Below are positions 19,327 to 30,907 of a stretch of 64,000 nt of DNA, one piece after another. The notes under the pieces were generated by a model. It was not told the DNA's origin. It searched no databases and saw only the letters and a program-made list of their open reading frames with translations. The first letter of the stretch is position 1; the number at the start of each line of letters is the position of its first letter. The DNA comes from Streptomyces lunaelactis (GTDB lineage Bacteria; Actinomycetota; Actinomycetes; Streptomycetales; Streptomycetaceae): contig NZ_CP026304.1 in NCBI RefSeq assembly GCF_003054555.1, positions 1,550,001-1,614,000 of the forward strand, in the 5' to 3' direction. The position numbers were made by a program, and so were the translations under genes.

Positions 19327-19962
19327 TCAGCTGGTCCAGAAGTCCCACCAGCGGGTCAGGATCAGCATCCCGATGATCCCGATCCACAGCACCGGCGGCA
19401 TCCAGTGGAACTCCAGCAGTCCCTTGCGCAGCCCCTCCGGGACCTTGAAGATCCGGTGCTCGATGTTGTGCAGCGTGACGTAACAGAACATCACGATCGT
19501 GGCGACCCAGGCCAGCGAGCACCACAGGCACAGCGAGTTGATCGTGTAGAGCGACTGGTACTGCAGCCACGTGCAGAAGCCGACACCGAACAGGCAGCCC
19601 GCATTGAGCCCCAGCCAGTACCAGCGGCGGTAGCGGGCCCCGGCCAGCAGCGCGACACCGATCGCGATCACCATCGCGTACGCCACAAGCCCCAGCATCG
19701 GATTCGGGAACCCGAGCGCCTCCGCCTGCTCGCTCTTCATGATGTTCCCGCAGGACACCACCGGATTCAGACTGCACCCCGGCGTGAACGACGGATCCTC
19801 GAGCAGCTTGATCTTGTCGATCGTGATGACCCACGAAGCCAGCAGCCCCGCCGCACCCGTGATCACCAGCAGCCAGGCGAAGGCACGACTGCCGCCGATC
19901 GTGCCCTTGGAACCGTCGGCCCGCCGGCCGGAGGACACGTCGTCAACAGCTGCAGTCGTCAT
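19327..19962 (-). CDS. vitamin K epoxide reductase (VKOR) family membrane protein
   Basis: VKOR homologues pass electrons from DsbA-like proteins to menaquinone and so replace DsbB in actinobacteria. The 211 residues have about five transmembrane helices. Both cysteine pairs are present: loop cysteines C63 and C71 (CSLNPVVSC) and the active-site CLWC at 145-148. ATG 19962 is preferred; a further in-frame ATG at 20043 lacks a ribosome site. A DsbA-like CPDC protein occurs at 59534, a possible but distant partner. It is divergent from the ABC transporter genes. Confidence 0.92.
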   Translation of the reverse strand: MTTAAVDDVSSGRRADGSKGTIGGSRAFAWLLVITGAAGLLASWVITIDKIKLLEDPSFTPGCSLNPVVSCGNIMKSEQAEALGFPNPMLGLVAYAMVIAIGVALLAGARYRRWYWLGLNAGCLFGVGFCTWLQYQSLYTINSLCLWCSLAWVATIVMFCYVTLHNIEHRIFKVPEGLRKGLLEFHWMPPVLWIGIIGMLILTRWWDFWTS

Positions 19963-20099
19963 TTCGCCGTTCCATCGCTCAGTAGGCTGCCGGGCAGGGT
20001 CATTCTGCCGCACCCGCGCCCGTGTCCACCGTTCGATGGACATAAGGATGTACGGACGGTCGTCCCGGACCGCTCAGTTCCGGGCGCAGGCTCGTGCCC

Positions 20100-20954
20100 A
20101 TGACAGAACTCGCGGTGAACGTACGCGGACTTCGCAAGCGCTATGGCGAACTGACGGCAGTGGACGACCTGGACCTGGGCATCAGGCCCGGCGAGGTCTT
20201 CGGCATCCTCGGTCCCAACGGGGCGGGCAAGAGCACCACGGTGGAGATCCTCCAGGGACACCGCACCCGGGACGCGGGCGAGGTGACGGTCCTCGGCGCG
20301 GATCCCGCGACGGGAAACCGCCTCTGGCGCTCCCGTATCGGCATCGTCTGGCAGGACGAATCCGCGCCCGCGGAGTTGACGGTCCGCGAGACGGTGTCCC
20401 ATTTCGCCCGCTACTACCCGAAACCGCGTGACCCCGAAGAGGTCATCGCCCTGGTGGGCCTCGAGAAGAAGGCCTCGAGCCGGGTCAAGACGCTCTCCGG
20501 CGGGCAGCGGCGACGGCTGGATGTGGCGCTCGGCGTGATCGGCGGCCCCGAGCTGCTGCTCCTCGACGAGCCGACAACCGGTTTCGACCCGGCCGCCCGC
20601 CGCCAGTTCTGGGAGCTGATCAGACAGCTCGCGGACGAGGGCACCACCATCGTCCTCACCACGCACTACCTGGAGGAGGCGGAGGCGCTGGCCGACCGTC
20701 TTGCCGTGATCGCGGCGGGCCGGGTGGTGGCCGAGGGCACTCCGGCCGGGCTGCGCGAGCAGCACGACACGGCGGCCACCGTCGCCTGGACGGAGCCGGA
20801 CGGCTCGTCGCGCTCGCAGCGGACGGCTACCCCGACCCGTACCGTCGCGGAGCTGACGCAGCGCTTCGACGGCGAGATCCCGGGCCTGCTGATCAGCCGG
20901 CCCACCCTGGAAGACGTCTATCTGCGGCTCACCGGACAGGAGGCCGCACGATGA
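20100..20954 (+). CDS. ABC exporter ATPase
   Basis: A 284-residue nucleotide-binding subunit of the DrrA/CcmA type: Walker A GPNGAGKST (38-46), Q-loop near 85, signature LSGGQ (132-136), Walker B LLLLDE (152-157) and H189. The C-terminal 60 residues after AEGTPAGLREQ are an extension typical of drug or lipid exporters. It overlaps the permease by ATGA. Two starts are possible, GTG 20094 and ATG 20100; the ATG has better spacing to a weak GCAGG. The substrate is unknown. A two-component pair follows at once, suggesting signal-controlled export. Confidence 0.93.
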   Translation: MTELAVNVRGLRKRYGELTAVDDLDLGIRPGEVFGILGPNGAGKSTTVEILQGHRTRDAGEVTVLGADPATGNRLWRSRIGIVWQDESAPAELTVRETVSHFARYYPKPRDPEEVIALVGLEKKASSRVKTLSGGQRRRLDVALGVIGGPELLLLDEPTTGFDPAARRQFWELIRQLADEGTTIVLTTHYLEEAEALADRLAVIAAGRVVAEGTPAGLREQHDTAATVAWTEPDGSSRSQRTATPTRTVAELTQRFDGEIPGLLISRPTLEDVYLRLTGQEAAR

Positions 20955-21799
20955 CCACGGTCACGGACCGGCTCGACAGCGTACGGACCACGTCGGCGAA
21001 GCTTCCCGGTGCCTGGCGGCTGGGGCTGGCACGCGGCGGTCTCGAGGTGCGGGCCTTCTTCCGCCAGCGCGAACAGGCCGTCTTCACCTTCGCGTTCCCC
21101 ATCGTCTTTCTCTTCCTCTTCGCGTCGATCTTCAGCGACGACGTGGAGGGCGCGGGCATCACCGCGTCACAGCTCTATGTCCCGGCGATGATCGCCGCGG
21201 GCATCATGTCGACGAGTTTCCAGTCGCTGGGCATCTCGATCGCGATCGAGCGGGACCAGAAGCAGCTGCGACGGCTGCGCGGAACACCGATGCCGCCCGC
21301 CGCGTACTTCCTCGGCAAAGTGTGGCTCGTGCTGGTCACCGGGCTGCTGGAGACGGCCGCGCTGCTGCTGGTGGGCACGGTGTTCTACGACATCGACCTG
21401 CCGACCGGCGTCGGCACCTGGCTGACCTTCGGCTGGATCTTCGTACTCGGGCTCACCGGGTGTGCGCTGCTCGGGATCGCGATCAGCAGTGTGCCGAAGT
21501 CGGGCCAGAGCGCGACCTCCGTGGTCGTACTGCCCTTCCTGGTGCTGCAGTTCATCTCCGGTGTGTACATAGCGATCGACACGATCCCGGACTGGATGCT
21601 GAACATCAGCGCGCTGTTCCCTCTGAAGTGGATGTGCCAGGGGCTTCGCGGGGTGTTCCTGCCGGAGTCGGCCGCCGTGCTGGAACAGGCGGGGAGCTGG
21701 GAGTACGGCCGTATCGCTCTGGTGCTCGGGGCCTGGTGCATCGGAGGATTGGTGCTGTGTCTGTTGACCTTCAAGTGGAAGAGCCGGCGCGACGGCTGA
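20951..21799 (+). CDS. ABC-2 type permease
   Basis: This 282-residue ABC2 membrane subunit has six predicted helices. The first, FAFPIVFLFLFASIF, lies at about 48-62 and the last, ALVLGAWCIGGLVLCLLTF, near the C-terminus. The conserved cytoplasmic segment IERDQKQLRRLRGTPMPPAAY is present. Its start overlaps the ATPase stop (ATGA, 20951-20954), and its last 43 bases also encode the start of the histidine kinase. Together they make one exporter (two ATPases, two permeases assumed). Confidence 0.93.
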   Translation: MTTVTDRLDSVRTTSAKLPGAWRLGLARGGLEVRAFFRQREQAVFTFAFPIVFLFLFASIFSDDVEGAGITASQLYVPAMIAAGIMSTSFQSLGISIAIERDQKQLRRLRGTPMPPAAYFLGKVWLVLVTGLLETAALLLVGTVFYDIDLPTGVGTWLTFGWIFVLGLTGCALLGIAISSVPKSGQSATSVVVLPFLVLQFISGVYIAIDTIPDWMLNISALFPLKWMCQGLRGVFLPESAAVLEQAGSWEYGRIALVLGAWCIGGLVLCLLTFKWKSRRDG

Positions 21800-23001
21800 G
21801 CGAGCCGGCCGGGGCGCGCGACTCGGACGTGTGGGACCGCACCTGGCGACCGTGGGACCTGTACTTCGCGGTCGTCTGGGTGGCGACGCTGGTCATCACG
21901 CTCGGCGCACCGGGGTCCACGGAGCCCGTACGGCTCGTCGCCTCCGCGCTGTTCGTCCTGCTCGTGCCCTGGTACGTGTGGGTCGGGCGTCGCGAGCTGA
22001 TGGCGCAGGGCGAGGACGAGCGGCGCTCGGTGCGCTACATCGTCGGTCTGGTGCTGCTCTTCCTGCTGCCCGCGATCCTGGTGGGCGAGACGCGGCTCGC
22101 GACGTTCGCGCTCGCCCCGCAGTGCTTCATGCTGCTGCGGATGAGGGCTGCCCTGGTGGCCGTGGCGGTGATCAACATCGTTCCGGTGGTGGGGTGGGCG
22201 GTCCTGTGGCGGCCCGACGCCGGGATCGTCTTCTTCAACGCCCTGTTCGCCGTGGTCAGCCTGCTCTTCTCGGCGGTCTTCGGCAGCTGGATCATCCGCA
22301 TCATCGAGCAGAGCGAGGAACGGGCCGCGCTGATCGCCGAGTTGGACGCGAGCCGGGAGGAGATCGCGCGGCTGTCCGCGGAACGGGGCGCGCTGGCCGA
22401 GCGGGAGCGGATGTCCCGCGAGATCCATGACACGCTCGCGCAGGGATTCACCAGCCTGGTGATGCTCGTCCAGGCCGTGGACTCGGAGCTGGAGCGCGAT
22501 CTGCCGCAGGCCCGCCGTCATCTGGATCTGATGGCCGAGACGGCCCGGCAGAACCTCGCCGAGGCGCGCGCCCTGGTCGCCGGCGGCGCGCCCGCGGATC
22601 TGGACGGCAACTCACTGCCGGACGCGCTGCGGCGGCTGGCGGCGCGGCATGGCTCCGCCACGACGGTGGAGGTGACGGGCACGGCGCGGCCGCTGTCCCC
22701 GGCGCTGGAGGTGGTGGCGCTGCGCACCTGCCAGGAGGCTCTCGCCAACGCCACGAGACATGCGGGACCGGAGGCGACGGTGGCCATTTCACTGACGTAC
22801 GCCGCCGCCGCGCTGTCCATGGCGGTACGGGACACGGGCTGCGGCTTCGACGACTCCGTGCCGCCGCGGGGGTACGGGCTCAGCGGGCTGCGCGCCCGCG
22901 CCGCGGAGGTGGGCGGCAGCGCGGAGGTGCGCAGCTCGCCGGGCGAGGGGACGACCATCGCCGTACGACTACCACTACTGCCGGACAGGAGCTCCGCGTG
23001 A
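21757..23001 (+). CDS. sensor histidine kinase, HisKA_3 (NarL-type partner)
   Basis: The GTG at 21757 lies inside the permease gene but has GGAGGA exactly 8 nt upstream, so I choose it; GTG 21829 is the alternative. From there the 414 residues have about six helices (35-180), a short coiled coil (185-215), the HisKA_3 phosphoacceptor box ERERMSREIHDTLAQG with H224, and an HATPase_c domain (CQEALANATRHAG, GCGFD, GYGLSGLRARA). There is no extracellular sensor domain, so it probably senses within the membrane, like kinases that monitor cell-envelope stress. It overlaps the response regulator by GTGA. Confidence 0.9.
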   Translation: MSVDLQVEEPARRLSEPAGARDSDVWDRTWRPWDLYFAVVWVATLVITLGAPGSTEPVRLVASALFVLLVPWYVWVGRRELMAQGEDERRSVRYIVGLVLLFLLPAILVGETRLATFALAPQCFMLLRMRAALVAVAVINIVPVVGWAVLWRPDAGIVFFNALFAVVSLLFSAVFGSWIIRIIEQSEERAALIAELDASREEIARLSAERGALAERERMSREIHDTLAQGFTSLVMLVQAVDSELERDLPQARRHLDLMAETARQNLAEARALVAGGAPADLDGNSLPDALRRLAARHGSATTVEVTGTARPLSPALEVVALRTCQEALANATRHAGPEATVAISLTYAAAALSMAVRDTGCGFDDSVPPRGYGLSGLRARAAEVGGSAEVRSSPGEGTTIAVRLPLLPDRSSA

Positions 23002-23618
23002 TCCGCATTCTGCTCGCCGACGACCATCCCGTCGTACGGGAGGGCCTGCGCGGCATGCTCGGCGCCGAGCCCGACCTGGCGGTCGTCGGCGAGGCGTCGA
23101 GCGGACCCGAGGCCGAGGCTCTCAGCGCCGAACTGCGCCCGGACATCGTCCTGATGGACCTTCGGATGCCGGGTGGCGGCGGCGTCGAGTCCATCGACCG
23201 GATGCGAACCGCGGGGCTGCCCTGCCGGGTGATCGTGCTGACGACGTACGAGACGGACGGCGACATCCTGCGGGCGGTGGAGGCGGGGGCGGCGGGCTAC
23301 TTGCTGAAGGACCTGGCCCGCGGTGAACTGGCCGACGCGGTAAGGGCGGCGGCCCGCGGCGAGACGGTACTGGCCCCGTCGGTGGCGGCGCGCCTGGTCG
23401 ACCAGCTGCGCAGCCGCCCGGAGCGCCCGCGGCTCTCGGAGCGGGAGACGGCGGTGCTGCGGCTGGTGGCGGAGGGGTGCACGAATGCGGAGATCGGGCG
23501 GCGGCTGTTCATCGGCGAGTCGACGGTGAAGACGCATCTCTTGCGGGTGTTCGCGAAGCTGGGAGTGGACGACCGCACGGCGGCGGTGACGAGCGCGATG
23601 CGGAATGGGTTGCTGTAG
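22998..23618 (+). CDS. NarL/LuxR-family response regulator
   Basis: A 206-residue regulator. The receiver domain has DD at residues 8-9, phospho-acceptor D54 (VLMDLRMPG), T82 (VLTTYE) and K104 (LLKD). The LuxR helix-turn-helix spans about 141-200 (LSERETAVLRLVAEGCTNAEIGRRL). It is co-translated with the kinase and very likely controls the ABC exporter just upstream. It ends at a repeat-type hairpin facing hisS. Confidence 0.95.
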   Translation: MIRILLADDHPVVREGLRGMLGAEPDLAVVGEASSGPEAEALSAELRPDIVLMDLRMPGGGGVESIDRMRTAGLPCRVIVLTTYETDGDILRAVEAGAAGYLLKDLARGELADAVRAAARGETVLAPSVAARLVDQLRSRPERPRLSERETAVLRLVAEGCTNAEIGRRLFIGESTVKTHLLRVFAKLGVDDRTAAVTSAMRNGLL

Positions 23619-23628
23619 CGGGGCGTAC

Positions 23629-23676
23629 CTGGGGCTCCGCCCAGACCCGTGCGCGGGGTCCGGGGCAGAGCCCCAG
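23629..23676. terminator. hairpin/intergenic repeat between response regulator and hisS
   Basis: CTGGGGCTC (23629-23637) pairs with GAGCCCCAG (23668-23676), with GACCC/GGGTC pairing inside. It is copy 2 of the GGGGCTCCGCCCC repeat family. It sits between two convergent genes and could end both transcripts. Confidence 0.65.
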
Positions 23677-23691
23677 CAACCGGCTCTGGCG

Positions 23692-24954
23692 TCAGGCCAG
23701 GCGTTCGCGGATCGCGTTCACCGCGTCCACCAGTGCCACCGGCGTCTGCTCGCCGGACTCCATGTCCTTCAGCTGGACCACACCCTCCGCGAGGTCACGC
23801 TCACCGGCCACCAGCGTGTACCGCGCCCCCGAGCGGTTCGCGCTCTTCATCGCGCCCTTCAGGCCCTTCCCGCCGTACGAGAAGTCGGCCGCGACGCCCG
23901 CCCGGCGCAGCTCCGTCACCAGAGCGAAGAGCACGCGCCGCGCCTCATCGCCCAGCGGGACCGCGAACACGCTCGTGGTGGCGGGGAGTTCGAGCTCGAT
24001 GCCCTCCGCCTCCAGTGCCAGGACCGTACGGTCCACGCCGAGCGCCCAGCCCACCGACGGCAGCGCCGGGCCGCCGATCATCTCGGAGAGGCCGTCGTAG
24101 CGGCCGCCGCCGCCCACCGCGGACTGCGAGCCGAGGCCGTCGTGGACGAACTCGAAGGTCGTCCGCGTGTAGTAGTCGAGGCCGCGCACCAGCTTCTCGT
24201 CGTCCTCGTACGTGACACCCGCCGCCGTCAGCAGCTCGCGCACCTCCTCGTGGTACGCCTTGCACGCGTCGCACAGGTAGTCGCGCAGCATCGGCGCCCC
24301 GACGAGCTGCTTCTGCACGGCGTCGCGCTTGTCGTCGAGGATCCGCAGCGGGTTGATCTCGATCCGGCGCCGGGTGTCCTCGTCCAGCTCGAGCGCGCGC
24401 AGGAAGCCCTGCAGCGCGTCCCGGTAGACGGGCCGGCACTCCTTGTCGCCCAGGGAGTTCAGCAGGATGCGGAACTGACGCAGCCCGAGCGAGCGGTACG
24501 CCTGGTCGGCCAGGATGATCAGCTCGGCATCCAGCGCCGGGTCCTCCGCGCCGATCGCTTCGGCGCCGACCTGGGAGAAGTGCCTGTAGCGGCCGGCCTG
24601 CGGACGCTCGTAGCGGTAGTACGAGCCGGAGTACCAGAGCTTGACCGGCAGGTTGCCGAGCTTGTGGAGGTTGGCCTGCAGTGCCGCGCGCAGCACCGAC
24701 GCGGTGCCCTCGGGGCGCAGCGCCAGCTTGGTGCCGCCCTTGGTCTCGAAGGCGTACATCTCCTTGGAGACGATGTCGGTGGACTCGCCGACGCCGCGCG
24801 AGAACAGCTCCACGTTCTCGAAGCCGGGCGTCTCGATGTAGCCGTAGCCGGAGTTCTTCAGCGGTGCGGCGATGGCCTCACGCACTGCCAGGGTCACTCC
24901 GGACTTCGGCGGGATCAGGTCGTACGTGCCCTTGGGGGCCTGAAAGGTGCTCAC
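23692..24954 (-). CDS. hisS: histidyl-tRNA synthetase
   Basis: A 420-residue class II synthetase. Motif 2 is [18 protein letters not shown], the histidine-specific motifs [15 protein letters not shown] and GGGGRYDGL are intact, and motif 3 ALGVDR follows. The C-terminal anticodon-binding domain spans about 330-420. The start is GTG 24952-24954, 11 nt after the stop of the metallo-hydrolase gene, so the two are one transcription unit. No T-box is visible. Confidence 0.97.
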   Translation of the reverse strand: MSTFQAPKGTYDLIPPKSGVTLAVREAIAAPLKNSGYGYIETPGFENVELFSRGVGESTDIVSKEMYAFETKGGTKLALRPEGTASVLRAALQANLHKLGNLPVKLWYSGSYYRYERPQAGRYRHFSQVGAEAIGAEDPALDAELIILADQAYRSLGLRQFRILLNSLGDKECRPVYRDALQGFLRALELDEDTRRRIEINPLRILDDKRDAVQKQLVGAPMLRDYLCDACKAYHEEVRELLTAAGVTYEDDEKLVRGLDYYTRTTFEFVHDGLGSQSAVGGGGRYDGLSEMIGGPALPSVGWALGVDRTVLALEAEGIELELPATTSVFAVPLGDEARRVLFALVTELRRAGVAADFSYGGKGLKGAMKSANRSGARYTLVAGERDLAEGVVQLKDMESGEQTPVALVDAVNAIRERLA

Positions 24955-24965
24955 GGAAACTCTCG

Positions 24966-25673
24966 TCACATTCCTCGTCGAGGAGCGGGTTCCGCTCCCA
25001 GGCCGGCGGCCACTTCCCGAAGGTACGGGTTGGCGGCGCGCTCTTGGCCGATGGTCGTCTGGGGGCCGTGGCCGGACAGCACCACGGTCGAGTCGTCGAG
25101 GGGCAGGCACACACGCGCCAGCGACTCGAGCATCTCGGCGTGGTCGCCGCCGGGCAGGTCCGTGCGTCCGACGGAGCCGGCGAACAGCAGGTCGCCCGAG
25201 AAGAACACGGACGGAATGTCCGCGGACTCGGGCATCCGGAAGGTCACCGACCCCTTCGTATGGCCGGGCGCATGCGCGACGGAGAAGTCGAGACCGGCCA
25301 GTCTCAGCTCGGCGCCGTCGGCCAGCTCCTTGACGTCGTCGGGCTCCCCCACGGTGAGCTCGCCCATCAGCTGCGTCCCGATGGAGCGCCCGAGCGCCTT
25401 CTCCGGGTCGCTCATCATGTACCGGTCGGCGGGGTGGATCCACGCGGGTACGTCATGGGCCCCGCACACCGGGACGACCGAGGCGACATGGTCGATGTGG
25501 CCATGGGTGAGCACAACGGCGACGGGCTTGAGCCGATGCTTCGCAAGCGCTTCTTCGACTCCCTGGGCGGCCTGGTGGCCCGGGTCGATGATCACGCACT
25601 CCTCGCCTGCGGCCGGGGCGACCAGGTAACAGTTGGTCCCCCAGGCCCCAGCGGGGAACCCGGCAATAAGCAC
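24966..25673 (-). CDS. metallo-beta-lactamase fold hydrolase (glyoxalase II-like)
   Basis: A 235-residue MBL-fold protein with the dinuclear metal motif THGHIDH at 56-62, a second-site histidine in [15 protein letters not shown] and a final SGHGPQT. These match the glyoxalase II / GloB-like subgroup, which hydrolyses thioesters; the actual substrate is unknown. The start is GTG 25671-25673. The same gene precedes hisS in mycobacteria. It is divergent from the cyclophilin gene across a 154-bp gap. Confidence 0.92.
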   Translation of the reverse strand: MLIAGFPAGAWGTNCYLVAPAAGEECVIIDPGHQAAQGVEEALAKHRLKPVAVVLTHGHIDHVASVVPVCGAHDVPAWIHPADRYMMSDPEKALGRSIGTQLMGELTVGEPDDVKELADGAELRLAGLDFSVAHAPGHTKGSVTFRMPESADIPSVFFSGDLLFAGSVGRTDLPGGDHAEMLESLARVCLPLDDSTVVLSGHGPQTTIGQERAANPYLREVAAGLGAEPAPRRGM

Positions 25674-25827
25674 GATCGTCCTCAGTGTGGTCGTCGAGAG
25701 GGATATTGCTGTGTCGAATTGCAGCAGATCAGAGCCTACCGGCGCTGCTCATCCCACAGCCAACCCGTATACGGTACGGGGCACACTCGACCGGTCGGCA
25801 TCAAGCGACGTACAAGGAGAAGACCCG

Positions 25828-26622
25828 GTGGTCACCAGCGATCAGCGGCGGCGGCAGCTCGCCAGGGAGAAGTTCGAGCGCCAGCAGCAGCGTCGGCAGC
25901 AGTCCCGTAAGAGGAAGCAGCGGAACACGGTTATCGCGGCCGCGCTCGCCGTGGTACTGGCGGCGGGCGCAGCCGCCTTCGCCTCGGTAGGCCTGTCCGA
26001 CGGGGACACCAAGTCCGACGCCTCGTCGGCGGGCGACAGCCAGTCCCCCAGCGCCGCCCCGTCCCAGAGCGAGAGCGCCGCTCCCGAGCCCGCCATGTCG
26101 ATCGACAAAAAGGCGAAGTACTCGATGTCGCTGAAGACGAGCGGGGGCGACATCGCCATCGCGATGGACGCGGCGAAGACCCCGCACACAGTGAACTCCT
26201 TCAAGTCCCTCGCGGACAAAGGATTCTTCAACGGCACGAAGTGTCACCGCCTGACCACGGAGGGCATCTTCGTGCTGCAGTGCGGCGACCCGAAGGGCGA
26301 CGGCACCGGCGGGCCCGGCTACACGATCCCCGACGAGAATCTGACCGCGCTGGGCAAGGCGGGCGCCGACGGCACCGTGACGTTCCCGGCGGGGACGGTG
26401 GCGATGGCCAACACCGGCCAGCCGCACACCGGCGGCAGTCAGTTCTTCCTCGTCTACAAGGAGACCAAACTGCCGCCCGGCTACACACCGTTCGGAACGA
26501 TGGACGCCGCGGGCCTGAAGGCCGTGCAGGACGTGGCGAAGGCCGGAGTCGCGGGCGGTGCCAAGGACGGCGCTCCGAAGACGGCCGTCACCATGGAGAA
26601 GGCGTCCGTCTCGAAGGTGTGA
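25828..26622 (+). CDS. membrane-anchored cyclophilin-type peptidyl-prolyl isomerase
   Basis: The 264-residue protein has a basic, Gln-rich cytoplasmic start, one transmembrane helix at about 34-54, a Ser/Ala/Pro linker (60-90) and an extracytoplasmic cyclophilin domain (about 100-262). The core reads NSFKSLADKGFFNGTKCHRL, then GTVAMANTGQPHTGGSQFFLVY. Cyclophilins normally have FHR..Q in place of CHR..., so one active-site position differs, but the MANTG...SQFF face is kept. It probably helps fold exported proteins. GTG 25828 follows AGGAGA at 7 nt. Confidence 0.9.
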   Translation: MVTSDQRRRQLAREKFERQQQRRQQSRKRKQRNTVIAAALAVVLAAGAAAFASVGLSDGDTKSDASSAGDSQSPSAAPSQSESAAPEPAMSIDKKAKYSMSLKTSGGDIAIAMDAAKTPHTVNSFKSLADKGFFNGTKCHRLTTEGIFVLQCGDPKGDGTGGPGYTIPDENLTALGKAGADGTVTFPAGTVAMANTGQPHTGGSQFFLVYKETKLPPGYTPFGTMDAAGLKAVQDVAKAGVAGGAKDGAPKTAVTMEKASVSKV

Positions 26623-26748
26623 GCCGGGGAATTTCGGCCGCGCTGAGTGCGGACAGCCGGGCGGCCGGTCGCCTAGATTGGCGTTGTGCAGCGCGGCCGG
26701 ATTCGCGTTGGAGAGGGCGGGCGAGGCCCGTCCGGGGAAACTGTGGAC

Positions 26749-26781
26749 GATGCCCGGGGGGCCAACCCCCTCGCAGGCATC
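26749..26781 (+). promoter_or_regulatory. structured leader hairpin before the DUF349 gene
   Basis: GATGCC (26749-26754) pairs with GGCATC (26776-26781). Inside, GGGGG (26756-26760) pairs with CCCCC (26766-26770) around a short loop. The hairpin ends 4 bases before the GGTGGAGGAGG ribosome site. It lies in a 175-bp gap, and a possible -10 TAGATT is at 26674-26679. It could control translation; the ligand or protein, if any, is unknown. Confidence 0.5.
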
Positions 26782-26797
26782 AGGTGGAGGAGGCGCT

Positions 26798-28027
26798 GTG
26801 AGCAGCGACCCGTGGGGCCGTGTCGATGAGACGGGCACCGTGTACGTGCGTACTGCCGACGGCGAGAAGGTCGTCGGATCGTGGCAGGCCGGCTCTCCCG
26901 AGGAGGCCCTGGCCTATTTCGAGCGCAAGTACGAGGGCTTGGTGGTCGAGATCGGCCTCCTCGAGCGGCGGGTGAAGACCACCGATCTCTCGGCCAAGGA
27001 CGCCCAGACCGCCATCGACCATCTGCGTCAGCAGGTGGACGAGCATCACGCCGTGGGTGACCTCGACGCGCTGCGCGTCCGCCTCGACGGCCTTGTCGCG
27101 ACGGTCGACAAGCGCCGCGAGGAGCGCAAGGTCCAGAAGGCCAAGCAGAACGACGAGGCACGGCACTCCAAGGAGGCGCTGGTCACCGAGGCCGAGGAGC
27201 TGGCGCAGAGCGAGCAGTGGCGCTCGGCCGGCGAGCGGCTGCGCGCACTGGTGGACACCTGGAAGGGCCTCCCCCGGCTCGACCGGAAGTCCGACGACGA
27301 GCTGTGGCACCGCTTCTCACACGCCCGCTCGGCGTTCTCCAAGCGCCGCAAGGCGCACTTCGCCTCGCTCGACGCGCAGCGCGAGGAGGCCCGTAAGGCC
27401 AAGGAGAAGCTGGTCGCCGAGGCCGAGTCGCTCTCCGGTTCCACCGACTGGGCGCTCACGGCCGCCCGCTATCGCGACCTGATGGCGGAGTGGAAGGCCG
27501 CGGGCCGTGCCCAGCGCGAGGCCGAGGACGATCTGTGGAACCGTTTCCGCGGCGCCCAGGACGTCTTCTTCGCCGCGCGAAGCGGGGTCTTCGCCGAGCG
27601 TGACGCCGAGCAGGGCGAGAACCTCAAGCTCAAGGAGGAGCTCGCCACCGAGGCCGAGAAGCTGCTGCCGGTGACGGATCTGAAGGCGGCGCGTGCCGCG
27701 TTCCGGTCCCTCAACGAGCGCTGGGAGGCCATCGGCCACGTGCCGCGCGACGCCCGTCCCAAGGTCGAGGGCCGCATGCACACGGTGGAGCGTGCGCTGC
27801 AGGAGACCGAGGAGAACGAGTGGCGCCGGTCGAACCCTGAGGCGCGTGCGCGTGCCGCGGGTCTGACGGGCCAGCTGCAGGCGGCCGTGGACAAGCTGCG
27901 CGGGCAGATCGACACTGCGCGCGCCGCGGGCAACAACGCCAAGGCTGACAAGCTCGCCAAGGAGCTCGAGGGCCGGCAGGCGCTGCTCGACCAGGCGCTG
28001 AAGGGCCTGGAGGAGTTCGGCGGCTGA
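26798..28027 (+). CDS. DUF349 coiled-coil protein
   Basis: A 409-residue, almost wholly helical and highly charged protein with three DUF349 repeats, each built around W/WHRF-type motifs: ELWHRFSHARSAFSKRRKAHF, DLWNRFRGAQDVFFAARSGVF and ERWEAIGHVPRDARPKVEGRM. A long C-terminal coiled coil ends in LKGLEEFGG. DUF349 proteins are widespread in actinobacteria and of unknown function. The start is GTG 26798 with GGAGGAGG just upstream. It has its own leader and ends at a strong bidirectional hairpin facing rel. Confidence 0.9.
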   Translation: MSSDPWGRVDETGTVYVRTADGEKVVGSWQAGSPEEALAYFERKYEGLVVEIGLLERRVKTTDLSAKDAQTAIDHLRQQVDEHHAVGDLDALRVRLDGLVATVDKRREERKVQKAKQNDEARHSKEALVTEAEELAQSEQWRSAGERLRALVDTWKGLPRLDRKSDDELWHRFSHARSAFSKRRKAHFASLDAQREEARKAKEKLVAEAESLSGSTDWALTAARYRDLMAEWKAAGRAQREAEDDLWNRFRGAQDVFFAARSGVFAERDAEQGENLKLKEELATEAEKLLPVTDLKAARAAFRSLNERWEAIGHVPRDARPKVEGRMHTVERALQETEENEWRRSNPEARARAAGLTGQLQAAVDKLRGQIDTARAAGNNAKADKLAKELEGRQALLDQALKGLEEFGG

Positions 28028-28053
28028 CAGCAAGCCCCTGGCTGATGTGCCAG

Positions 28054-28100
28054 ACGCGAAGCGGCCCCGGTACGTGACACGTACCGGGGCCGCTTCGCGT
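28054..28100. terminator. bidirectional hairpin between DUF349 gene and rel
   Basis: A perfect 20-bp inverted repeat (28054-28073 with 28081-28100) surrounds GTGACAC, which itself can pair further. It lies between two convergent stops, so it serves both transcripts. Confidence 0.85.
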
Positions 28101-28104
28101 GCTT

Positions 28105-30624
<2,520 letters not shown>

Positions 30625-30850
30625 GAGCGCTCCTCATGCGGTTCCGGGTCCCCCGGTCAGGCCCGGAGAAGCCATGGTATCGACCTCGGAGTCCCGGTGC
30701 TCACGAGGCTGTGGGTCCGCACATGCCACAAGAGGGCTCCCGGTTCCCCTCCGGACGCCCTTGTGTCACTTCCTGTCTCCACGCGACAGCGGCGCGGAGC
30801 GGGGCCGTACTGCGCAGGCGCGCCGATTCGGGGCTCCGGCCGGGGCAAGC

Positions 30851-30887
30851 GAATGGGCGCCCCGGAAAGATCCCGGGGCGCCCGTTC
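30851..30887 (-). terminator. hairpin after apt
   Basis: GGGCGCCCCGG (30855-30865) pairs with CCGGGGCGCCC (30873-30883); four more outer pairs, one a wobble, extend it. It lies 21 bp past the apt stop on the minus strand and separates the secDF-apt unit from rel. Confidence 0.75.
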
Positions 30888-30907
30888 GACGAACCAACGC
30901 GTTCGCG

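Noticed and set aside
30625..30840. Sigma-R-type promoter (GGAAT-N18-GTT) upstream of rel
   Set aside because: I looked for it because Streptomyces relA is a reported sigma-R target, but no GGAAT was found on the minus strand in this stretch.
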